A stretch of 64,000 nt of DNA from Heterodera schachtii (lineage: Eukaryota; Nematoda; Chromadorea; Rhabditida; Heteroderidae). Below the pieces are notes generated by a model. The model was not told where the DNA came from. It searched no databases and saw nothing but the letters and a program-made list of their open reading frames with translations. The stretch's first letter is position 1, and each line of letters starts with the position of its first letter. Of this stretch, positions 23,001 through 33,900 are shown in pieces. The translations under genes and the position numbers were made by a program. The stretch lies in NCBI GenBank assembly GCA_023374025.1, contig SIJG01000044.1, positions 563,011 through 627,010 of the forward strand. Direction: 5' to 3'.

Positions 23001-26000
23001 AATGAGAAAAACCTTTAAAAATTTTTTCCCTTATTCTAGAAATTTGTAAATTTAATAATTAATTACCAAATTTTTTCAAAAATTTGTCCAAAAAATCGCT
23101 GAAAAATTTTCAACGCGTTTTTCATTAAATTTTTTTATAAAAATTTTCATGTCCCTTTTTAAACCGGTTTTAAGGGTGGAAAGGATAGGCGGGGCGGGCG
23201 AGAGCTGCTCTCGAGATAATTTCTGTTTGTCATGGCATAACTCAATTAACTCTCGCCACCACCTCCAATGCCTTTTGGCCAGCAGGCAATTTCACGCTTG
23301 TCCTTCTTGTTGTTGTTGTTGTTTCGCTTTTTCGTGCCATTTTTGTGCCACCATTGTTGGCATTTGGCCAATCGTCTGAGATGACGTATTCATCTTGGGT
23401 TTTCCGTTGAACAATGCTTTGATCGCTATAATTTTGTTCGTCTTCGTTGTTGATCATCGTCTGCTCAGCTTCGTCCATTTCTAGTCCAGCATTGGCAAAT
23501 GTCATGCAACTCAAGTCCACACTTTGTTGCGTTTCGACCGAAAAACCGTAGCTAAAAGAGGAAAAAAAAATTTTTCCAAAAAAATAAATGCCCAAATCCA
23601 CGGACTGTCTATTTAAATGGTTCTGATCAACATCATCATCTGCTGCCGTTTGATCATTGCGCTCCACGGTTTTGTTGCCATCGTTCGTCTCCAAAATGTC
23701 GCCCCGGCGCAGCAAAGTGCCAATAATTGTGCGCCGTTTCTTCGCTTCTGGCGACCAACCATTGTTGTCCCCGGCAGCAGAAGCAGAAGAAGGCATTGCA
23801 ATGGAACAATGGCCTTGGCATTTGGCAAAAGTGGCAAAAAGGGTGGCACGAAGTTTGGCAAATACCTTACAATTAGACATAAAAATTAAGAAATGTTTAG
23901 GACTGGATTCGGATGTCGCAACTCGAGTGGATTCTCGAGGTGGCTTGAGCCTCGGATTTTTAGTCCAAAAACACACATTTTAATGAATATATTAAATTAA
24001 GAGGATGTTTTCAAATTAAAATTTTAGATGATATGTAAATGTTTAACTACAAATATGAAATTTTCCGAGATTCAAGGCCAAAATCAGGCCCGTAAACAAG
24101 AAAAAAAAAATTCGGAGGTGGGGTGGGAGCCGAACTTTTTCGGTGGGGGTCGATTGGGCGCCGCCGATTGGGCGCCGCCGATTGGGCGACGCCGTTTGGG
24201 CGCCGCCGATTGGGCGCGGGTACGATTGGGCGCCGCCGTTTGGGCGCCAAGCGGCAGCCAAATTTTTCTTTTCATATTATCCAAAAACGTAAAAATTGAA
24301 ATTATTACAAAAATTTATAACATTCACTTGATAATTTCGAGAAACACCGCTTAAAAATTACGTAAGGTTTCGTGGGCTAAAATTCTGTGTCAGTCTCAAA
24401 ATTCTTTCATGACTTTTAAAAACAAAATTTCTTTCGGAAAATGGTGGGGGGTAGTTAAGGGTCCTCGAAATTGGGCCCTAAGTTAAAATTTGAAACTGTC
24501 CTTGAATTTAACGTCCTTGACAAAGAGTATTCGAGAAAACATTTAATATTTTTGAAATTTTATACAATGTTTTAATCATATGGCATTGTTTGTGCAAAAT
24601 ATATTGACAAATTACCTTGAAATCATTCCAGTGAAAACTACAAACCCTTTGAATAAAAATTAATCATTTTTCATTGCATATTATAAAGTTTTTGTATCCT
24701 TGAATTTAATGAAATTTTCATGTTATGTCCTTGGAATTTATTATACCATCCTTGGAAAGCGTTCTTAACCTTAAGCCGAGGCAGGGTTAATGAAATTAAA
24801 TTTCCCCATAGCGCCCAATCGGCGGCGCCCAATCGTACCCGCGCCCAATCGGCGGCGCCCAATCGGCGTCGCCCAATCGGCGGCGCCCAATTGGCGGCGC
24901 CCAACCGACCCGGTCCGAACTTTTTTTGGCTCAAAGGCCCCTAAATTTTTTATGGAGCAATTTCAAAATTAAAGGCCTAAGAAAGAAAAATAGCATTTCG
25001 TTAATTTTGTACATTGTATAGTCAATTTGAAAAAATAAATAAAAAATAACGCAATTTGACGGCCTTAAGTGCCGAAAGGCGCCGTCGGGGAAACCCCCCA
25101 AAATGGCAAAGATTGTCTCGATTGAACACATAAACGGTCAAAAAGAATAATTATTCTTGTTTGATAATGGTGTCACCTCCTTTTCATGGTGCAAAAACAC
25201 TGTCCGTTTGTCCGGACTGATGTTCACGTCCAAAGTGTGCGGTGGCACGTCTACGAACAGCACCAAGGAACAAAATCTGCCACGGTTGAACTGCGCGTAC
25301 ACCTCGTTTGCAATGCGGCACAACTGAATGAACGCATATACAAATTCCATTCATTTAACCGATTTTTTAGCGATTAAAAAAAATGAAATTCATTAGAAAA
25401 TTTTGAAAAAGTCACTAAAACTTTCAAAAAGAATTTTTATTTTTGTAAAAAACAAAATTTTTGGGCGGGGAAGCGAGCTTCTGCTCCCCAAAAAGTAATT
25501 CAATTTTATTTCATGTAAAAGTTTGGTGCCACAAATTGTACAACCTTGGGGAAATCAACATGGCGTTGGTTTACAAAGACAAATTGTCGGTCGGCACTGC
25601 TCCGCCCATGGCGCGCCAAGCAGCTGCTCACGTAGCCGGAAAGCCTGGCCAAATTGGGGAAATGATCAGCAGCAGTGATTCAAACCAAGTCAAGCCAAAA
25701 AACAGCAGGAAAATAATTTAGAGGGGAGAATTCGAAGACATTTTTTCCAATTTTACCCTTAAAAAAATTGTGCAATTTTTCAAAATTTTAGAGTCAGGCG
25801 GAAAGAAAAAATTACTTTTTAGTAGGGTTTCGACAAAAAAATAACCAATTCTGCATTCTTGAGTCAAATTTAAATTTTTAAAATTTTTGCAGCAAATTAT
25901 AACAATTTTTTTTTAATTTTCCAAAAATGCCCACACTTTTTCTAGAAAAGTTTTTTCAATTTCAGGGGGAAGGCCTGGACAACAAATCACACCGAATTTC

Positions 26001-28056
26001 CGTAAAAGTTTTCTCCCGCTGTTCCGTTGTTGTCGTCGGCACTCCGTACAATTGGAGGCATTCATCGCTTGGCACCCCAACCGTCTCGTCCAACAACAAC
26101 AATTGACCACCGCCGCCATTGCTTTTGCCACCAGCAGCAGAAGAAGCGGTGCCGACGCCGCCAGTGCCAAAAAGACTGTCCAACACCTGCGGCAAACGCG
26201 TGGATGGACCGCCGGGTGTGCACAGAACGGTTGAGCGCTTTCTGAACAGCACGAAAACCGCGATTTGCATGCTTTTTCAATGATAAAAATCGCCGAGAAT
26301 TGAGACAACACAAAATACGGCTCTCTACAGTTTAGTCTCCCAAATTTTTTTGTTTTTTTTTAATTTCATTTTTAACAATGGAAATATAAGTTTTTTTGGA
26401 GCCATTGATCACCACGAATCCAGAAAATCCATTTCAACCCATTTGAAACACCGATTATTCGAATAGGAGAAGCGAGTGAAAATAAGTGAATGGACCATCA
26501 GTACAATTTGATCGCTATTAAACCAGAAATATATTTTTTATGGAAAAAAACAGCGAATTTTTTGATCGAATTCGGGTTAGCCAATCGAGATGGGTCGAAA
26601 TGGATGCCGGATTCATGGTCAGCAGTCCAGAATTTAAATTTCGAAATGGAAAAAAACCATGTGTGTAAACCCAAAAAATTTTTCCGTTAACCCGAAATTC
26701 CGATATTCAGACTAATTGTAAGACGACGACTTTACGGACTTTACGTTGTTTTGCCCGTTACATTGAAAATTCTGTTTTTTTTCAAAAAATACACGAGGCA
26801 ATTCGCCTGGGGCGCCATTGTTTTTTTTTCTCACCCACCCGCCATTGGCACTGTTTGTGCAAGTGAAGCGGCACCAGGGCCGTGCAATGGCAAATGCCTG
26901 CACACACTCGACAAGGCGCAGAAACTCGCGGCGCGCCTGTCGTTGGAATTCCGCACGACGGACCGGCAACGGCTTGAAGAGATGCGCAACACGAACAGTG
27001 GTGCCTTGCTGGAAACATTTTTTGTGGCATTTTAACTATCCCATGGCAAATTTTAAATGGACGGAAACAAAATGGGTAAAATGTGAAAAAATTACGGGTC
27101 TGGAACATTGTTCGGTGGCCAACTGTTCCCCGTTACGGCCAAATGTGAGCCGAGTTGCACAGCGCGAGTGCACATCACGGGTTGTAATTTGTACGTCGCT
27201 GACAAAATAAGAAAATTTAATTTTTTAATACAATTTTTTTTTCTAATATTCCCGTGGAAAATAGGCGTTGTTGACACTGTTTTTGGGGCATAATTCATTT
27301 CAAAATTGTACAAATTTGAGTTTTGTAAAACTAAGAAAAATTGAATTATATTTCAAAAAAGTTATGACCAAAAATCTAAAAATCTGCTTCTCCGAATATT
27401 TTGTGGTAATATTTGCCTCATAACAAGTACCCAAAATTTTAATGATAAAGTGACTTGTGGGCATGGCTAATTGTAAGATGCTTTAAGAAAAAAAAGCCAC
27501 CCAAGTGCAGCCAATGCGTTAAGCGCCTCGCCACGGAAACCGAAGGTGGTCAGCGAATGGAAGTCGTCCAAAACGGACAGTTTTGATGTGCTGTGAGCTT
27601 TACCTGAAAGAGTTTATTTGGTTTTTGGGTTTAATTTGTTGCCAATCCAACGAACAAAGATGCTCAAAATTTGATGAACTGATGCCGCTTCCGTTGTCAA
27701 TGACTTCCAAGCATTCCAACCCATTTTCAGTCACGCGAATTTCTTAAAGCCATCCAATTAACTGTGTTTATTCTAGGGCGTCAATATTCGTACAAAAAAA
27801 AAAGTTCATAGGGCTTAATTAGCGAAAATTCATGGGGCTCAATTAGCGATGAATTAGTGACCGACAATGGATCATAGATTAGACCAATTAAATCGACAGC
27901 ACCAATGTTTGTTGCATCCGCATCAATGGCATTGTCAATGAGTTCCCGGCACGCACCGGCCAACGAAACAATCACTTGGCCAGTACAAATGCGACGACTC
28001 AACTGCGCACTTAACGCATGGATTTGGGCATTTTTTGGCGGGGGAATATTTTCCAT
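20065..28056 (-). CDS. pms-2: PMS2 DNA mismatch-repair endonuclease subunit
   Basis: Fifteen exons join in one frame: 27903-28056, 27656-27742, 27501-27603, 27096-27198, 26839-27008, 25993-26241, 25545-25644, 25177-25323, 23263-23865, 22708-22911, 21742-22326, 21122-21530, 20284-20636, 20191-20226 and 20065-20127; about 1121 aa. The N-terminal GHKL ATPase is complete in outline: [33 protein letters not shown] and [22 protein letters not shown] and [16 protein letters not shown] follow. The long middle is acidic and Ser/Gln-rich. The C-terminal domain has QFNNAFLI, the metal-binding endonuclease motif [23 protein letters not shown], and a terminal NCPHGRP zinc-site motif. As the MLH1 partner it nicks the new strand during mismatch repair in the nucleus. 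At about 1120 aa it is longer than the human protein because of the linker. The 1.3-kb intron 23866-25176 contains a foldback element. Skp1 lies 515 bp upstream on the same strand. Confidence 0.92.
24127..24934. mobile_element. Foldback-like element with inverted arrays of a 14-bp repeat, in a PMS2 intron
   Basis: The left arm (24150-24252) is a tandem array of GATTGGGCGCCGCC with variants; the right arm (24810-24905) is the same array in reverse complement. Outside the arrays, CCGAACTTTTT on the left pairs with AAAAAAAGTTCGG on the right. About 550 bp of AT-rich DNA lie between. No coding capacity; proline/arginine frames in the arms are repeat artefacts. Confidence 0.7.
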
Positions 28057-28570
28057 TTTCAAAACAATGTTTAAATTTAAAAAGAAAAACAATTTGGCTA
28101 AAAAAGTGTTTTATAAAAATGTAAAAACACTAGGATAATTTAACAAAATATTAAAAAACCGGTGTAAATGCCGAAAATCAGATAAAAGTCAACAAAACAG
28201 GGTTAGGAATCGAGGACAGGAGAGGCTAGAAAAACGTCTTTGAAAAAGCACTAAAATCTGTAATTCATGCTGACCTAAGACCTGGACATTGAACGAAGAA
28301 ATTTCCAAAAAAAAAAAAAGTATTAAAGTTTGAGGCGTTTTTTTATCGCACAATCAGCACTCGTGCACAAAAATGGAATAGCACTTAAAAACTAATGGGT
28401 GCTCGCTTACCCACTAAAATTTCATTGTGAAAAACTATATGGATAGATGGGGAGGGCGGTTTATTTAAAAGAAATTTAATGAAATAGACAATCAATGAAT
28501 GAATATGATCATAGCCGATTTTACTGTCGGCGATAGGTACACACAGCACAAAACAAACAATCGAATCCAA
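28057..28570. other. Short spacer between PMS2 and Skp1
   Basis: 514 bp separate the Skp1 stop from the PMS2 start; both genes read leftward. No element or RNA gene is visible. It must hold the Skp1 3' end and the PMS2 promoter unless the two are co-transcribed. Confidence 0.5.
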
Positions 28571-29768
28571 TCAGTCCTCACACCAGGCATTCTCGCGACG
28601 AATCTGCTCCTCCTCTTCGGGTGTGAAATCGTTTTTGATGTTGAATGTGCGACGAATCTCATCCGGCGACTTGCCTTTGATCATGTTGGCCACCGTCTTG
28701 CACGCAACGTCGAGCAACCCGCGCACATCCAAATAGTTGGCTGCCTTAATGAGAGCAACAAAAATTAATTAAATTCCGCCACAATTCAATGGGAATACAA
28801 GGGGACAAATTCCCAATAAGATTCTGATGACAAAAAACGAATGAAAATGTTGGACCGTCGAAAAATGTAATAAAAAAAAAAAATTTTAAATTTGAGATTT
28901 CTCTATTTCAAAATTGCAGTGTTTTTGATTAAAAATTTCAGCATGTAAAATCAACTGACCAAAATTAGCTCAAACAGCGTCCCTTGGTCGACCTTCAAAA
29001 ACTCCACATCCCAACTCGGTATGTCATCAGTGCGACGCTCTTTCGACTCCGCATCTTCGCCAGTTGGAGCATCTGACAGCAGAAAATGGCATTTAAAATT
29101 GGAAAAATTTATGTAAATTTAAATTCATTTAGAGAAGAGTTAAAATAAATAAATGAATGAGTCCGGATCTTATTTTACAAAAGGTATGGACGACGCGATT
29201 AAAAGAATTTCATCCGAAAAAGTGAATCCAATTTCGAATGACCAAGAGGAGACACAGAAAAGACGCGTTTTCATGAATATGAAAAATGGATGACAAACCG
29301 TCCTTGTGGTGATTGCACCATGCAATCACCTTACGGAGAATTGCACCGTTGACGTTTGCCAATGGAATTGGGTCGGTGTACATCTTTTCACCTGCCTCGG
29401 CCTGGTCCATTCCAAGGTCTAAGAAAATTTGACATTTTATTATTAGAAAACCAAAGGGTGGGTAATAGGATTCAAAAAAAGGGTGACGGAATTTTCTCAG
29501 TTTAGTAGACCCGATCGGGTGTGTATAGTTTATTTGGGGTAAAAAAAACAAGAGGGGATGAAGCAGAATTTGTGGACAGCAACCCTGTGAAATTTCACAA
29601 ACCAAAAAGGTCACAACTTATGGCAGGGGTCCATAAAACTGGAAAAGTGCTAAGGGCACGAATACCTTGAAACATCGTGTTGAGTGTGGTGGAGAGACGG
29701 ATCACATTGCGGTCAACCTCAAACACCTCATCGTCGTTCGACTTCAGAAAAAATTTTGACGCTGACAT
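28571..29768 (-). CDS. skr: SKP1, adaptor subunit of SCF ubiquitin ligase
   Basis: Exons are 29666-29768, 29299-29418, 28960-29072 and 28571-28744, giving 169 aa with perfect phase. The sequence starts [19 protein letters not shown], contains the BTB/POZ-like [19 protein letters not shown] and HHKD, then [21 protein letters not shown], and ends with the F-box-binding helices [51 protein letters not shown] and CED. This is essentially canonical Skp1, which bridges cullin-1 and F-box proteins. C. elegans has many Skp1-related (skr) genes, so the exact orthologue number is left open. Its start faces the acyl-CoA dehydrogenase start 1.2 kb away. The presence of five F-box-like loci in the same window is notable. 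Confidence 0.95.
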
Positions 29769-30982
29769 TTGCAATTTAGGGAAATATTTAGCTTGCCTTA
29801 AATTGTAACAATTTATTTGTTTTTTGTGAACATAATTATAGTGTTGTCTGGTTATGACTTATGATGTATTTTATGACTCTACTTTTCTTCGACTATATTT
29901 GTAAATAATTTTTTGTTTACTGTCTCGAGCACAAATTAGTTATACAAAAACTTCTGTATACTTTAAGCTTTCAATTGATACCAAGAATGTGGGTATTGAC
30001 CAAAGCAAAAAGTTATGGCCTATATAGTCATTGCTGGGACACGTAATCTGTGATTTGACGCGTAAAGTTTTGATTGGACGCGCAAAATGGATTCGACGCG
30101 TAATTGATAAAGCCAATTTTATTTGTGCCTTACAATTAGACTGAAATACATATTTTTGCGGTTATTTCGGTAAAATGAGAAAAGCACTTAAAACAAATGA
30201 ATTTTAATTGAAGGGAATGGGAACTCACTTCAGTATTTTCTTTTTGCTGGTGAGAATGTGAATGAGAAAAAGTGAATGAATGAAAACGTGAGAATTTTTG
30301 ATGAAAATTTTATTTGGAATGAAGACATAATGCCAATAAAATAAAATTCAAATTTGACTAAAAATAAGAGCCCGGCGGGACGGTGGGGTCAAGTTGTTGA
30401 CTCGGTCAATTGCGCATGAACAAAGTTTCAATGTGCTTCTTCTTTCAATAAATTTTGGCCAAAAACCCAAATTTTCACGAGCATTTTGGCCACAAATTTA
30501 ATTTGTTGTTTTTGGTTGCAGATCCGACAATTTATTACAATGTTTCCCGGATTATTCACTTTCCAAAAGTGTAAGAGGCCCTTGTCCCTTCTTCTGGACT
30601 TTTATTATTTGAATAAACAAATAATTCCAACAACAGCAGGTAATGTGGTCTTAATTGTTTTGATTATTTTGTGCTTTTTTCGGCGGCACTATTTAAAAAT
30701 GCCAATTTTTGAAAACAATACTGGAGTTTGTACCTCCCCCCCGCCCATTTTTTAAAGGTCGTTGAAACAAACCTTTCCTAAGGTTTTCGGGGACACTGAT
30801 CATCATCTGATATCCATTTCGATCAATTCCGAACCCCTGACTCGAATTCGAAAAAAGTCGAAAATTTATTTTTCAACAAAATTTATATTTATTGACCAAA
30901 ATCAATTTAAATGCACGAAATGGCCATTCATTTGCCACCCTTTTTGCTAGATGGCATTTTTTAATGAGTGCGCCCGTTTTAA
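29769..30982. promoter_or_regulatory. Divergent intergenic region between Skp1 and the acyl-CoA dehydrogenase
   Basis: 1.2 kb between two divergent starts must contain both promoters. No TATA box is obvious. Near 29985-30110 a motif ACGCGTAA/ACGCGCAAA recurs (TTGACGCGTAAAG, GGACGCGCAAAA, CGACGCGTAATT), which looks like a small degraded repeat. Confidence 0.4.
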
Positions 30983-33900
30983 ATGTTTTTTATTGCAAAA
31001 AAATCATTCATAAAATTCCTAGTCCCATTGTCAGTTGGCCGTGTTCGTTTTTCATCCAGCGATGGTGCGGCGTCGTCGAGCAGTTCGCCTTCGGTGCCAG
31101 CGCCAAAACCAACTGCAGCGGAATTGGCCGAATTTGTCAGACAAAATGTTCCCATTGAAAAACAATCATTGACTCGTGGGATGGGCATTAACGCATTTGA
31201 AAAGGTGGTGGAAATTGAAAAAACAAAAAAATTTTACGATTTTTTAGGATTTTATCATTTACCCAGAATATGGTCACAATTTGGAGCAAGAGCGAATCAA
31301 AAAATTTGTGCATGAATTGGATGGCGACTTGCAAATTGCATGTACCTTTTTTGATATTTTAGACAAGTTTTAGCGAAAATTTCGACATTTTTTTTTGTCC
31401 AGATGATCAACTACGGACTGAAAGTCCGACAAGCCAAGAGAAGGACAAATTCCCGGCAAAAGTGCATCTTGCGCTGGCAAAACACAAAGTTTTCGCTGCC
31501 GCAGTGCCCTTCGAATTTGGCGGAATGGTCAGTGTTTATCATTTTTTTCTATTTGGTTCGGATAAGACTTGGCCCTGGGTCCAGGCATGTGTTTTTTTTT
31601 CGGGTGCACTTCATTTCCCCCCCGAAAATTTTTTTTTTTAAATTTTCAAACCTAGAAATTTTTCATAAAACAATTCTTGGGAACTTTCTTAGTACGAAGA
31701 TTTCAAGAAAAAAAATTTTTTGAAAAATTTTTCAGCGATTTTTTAGAAATTTTATAATGAAATAATGAACTACTAAGTTTTTTCAAAAATTTTCTAAAAA
31801 ATTGCTGAAAAATTTCTCAAAATTTTTTTCTTGAAATTTTCGTACTAAGAAAGTTCTTTTTTTATGAAAAATTTCTAGGTTTGAAAATTTTTTTTTAAAA
31901 ATTTTTCGGGGGGGGGGGGGGGGGGGAAACGACCTGCTCCCTTTTTTTCTTGCATCCAGGCAGACTCAGGCCGGTTTTCGGTAGCCTGGATTTTCTTGTA
32001 TGTTTGTCCAGGATGACAAGGTCAAACATGGAAAAAAAAAGTCTAGGGTTACCCATGAAAAACCTGAATTTTCGGGCTGATATTCGAATTATTATTCCAT
32101 GAAATACAATGCATATTTTAGATTTATAATAATTTGCGGTATAATTTTTTTCGTATTATTCGAATTGAACGAATTTGATAACTTTCGATAGCCCTAAGTA
32201 TGCTCTATTTAGCTTGCGAAATTTCATTGTTTTTTGAAAAAACATACCTAAATAACTTATCCTTCATTATAAAACATTGAATACCTAATTAATATATTTC
32301 CCCCAAATTTTGCAGAATTTTTGCCAAAAGGATATGCTGCAGCTCAGCGAGTGTTTGGGTGGTCAGGACTTGAACTTGTTGAGCACTTATGGCGCATTTT
32401 CACTGGCCACTTCACTGCTCATCCAATACGGCACCACCGAACAGAAGGAGCACTATTTGCCGGGCATTGCGTCCGGCCAATGGCGTCCCGCAGTTTGCAT
32501 TGATGACGAAACGTACAATTTTTCATCCAAAGTCCAGGCTGTCAAAAAAAAAATTTCGGAGGCGTGAAATCCGAAGACTTCTTAGCTCTTAACGGGCCAA
32601 AAATTTTCAGTGAAACTTGCAGCGCCTGGCAAAAATGGCCATTTTGCCAATTTTTGGATTCAAGTTTTCAAAGAATATGGTAAAAGGGAGTCCGTCATTG
32701 CCTTAGGCGCCTCCGAGAAAATTTTTTTGGAATATAAAAGAAAATTGAATTGGAATTTGGAACTTCAAAAAATTATTTATTTTTGGCGCGAAGAGCAAAA
32801 AAAAAAAAAATTCTTGGAAAATAACATGTCTTTATTTTAATAATTGTAGCACTGGCCCACAGTCGAATGAGCATGTTTTTTCCGCAAAAGGACAACACCA
32901 ATTTTTGAGCGCGGTAATGCTTTATAGAATAGCTTTTATTTTAATGTTTTAAAATTTATTTATATATTTTTAGACAAAAATCAATGTGCAGAATGCGCGC
33001 AATGCCAACCTGTTCATTGTGTTTGCGAACCGAAAAGTTGGAGATGTGGTAAAAAACAAAAGATTTTACCTGGGTTTTTCGACTTTTACCCACAAATTTT
33101 TAAACACTTAGTTATTGTTCATTTTTGGCAGAAATTTTGAAAAAAAAATATTTTTTTTTTTGCCGAGGGTTGTAAAGGTAAAAAAACCTACGGTCAAAAA
33201 CCTGGACCGATTTATTGTTGTATAATGATGGGTTTATATCTCCCTGACTTATTTTCCAGGTAATTCCTGCCTGTTACCTTATTGAACCTGACACAATCGT
33301 GGACCAAGCTGTTTCGAGCATAAAAATTCGGGACCAAATGAAAACTGGCGGACTCCAACGATGCAATTGTACCAACTTTTTTCTTCTTTTTTTTGTATTT
33401 TAAAATGCCATTCATCATTTGCCAGTTTCAACGGTTGTGTTTGAGAATGTGCCGTTGCGTGAGTGGATGTTGTTGGGATCCAACGAAAATGCCGGATATT
33501 TGACTGACGAATTGTCTGTGTGCGGACGAATTGCCTACGGTGCCGGAATTGTTGGCCATTTAAAAAAAGTGCTAGGCAAGTTTTCTTTTCTTTTTTGGCG
33601 TCGGCTTATTCGGTGCACTACATTTACTCGGAGCAAATCGTCCCCTCCCCATTGGTTCCCCCTTAGAAAATTTTTCAAAAAAAAACTTGGAAATTTTTTT
33701 AACCGAGACAACTGATTCCGGGGAGGGGGGAACGAAATATTCCTCGCGGCTAATTTCTGATTGAGTTTAATTGTCGGAATTTGGTTTTTCGTATCGGCAA
33801 TTTTTTGTGTGCCAACTCTGTTTTTGCCAAATACATTCATTCCTATTCAATTAAGAATTCGTATTTATATATCCTCTTCAGCCAATCTGTGTCATTTTGC

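Noticed and set aside
24043..24944. Frames with [15 protein letters not shown] repeats on both strands
   Set aside because: They follow from the 14-bp repeat arrays of the foldback element inside a PMS2 intron; no start context or conserved domain.
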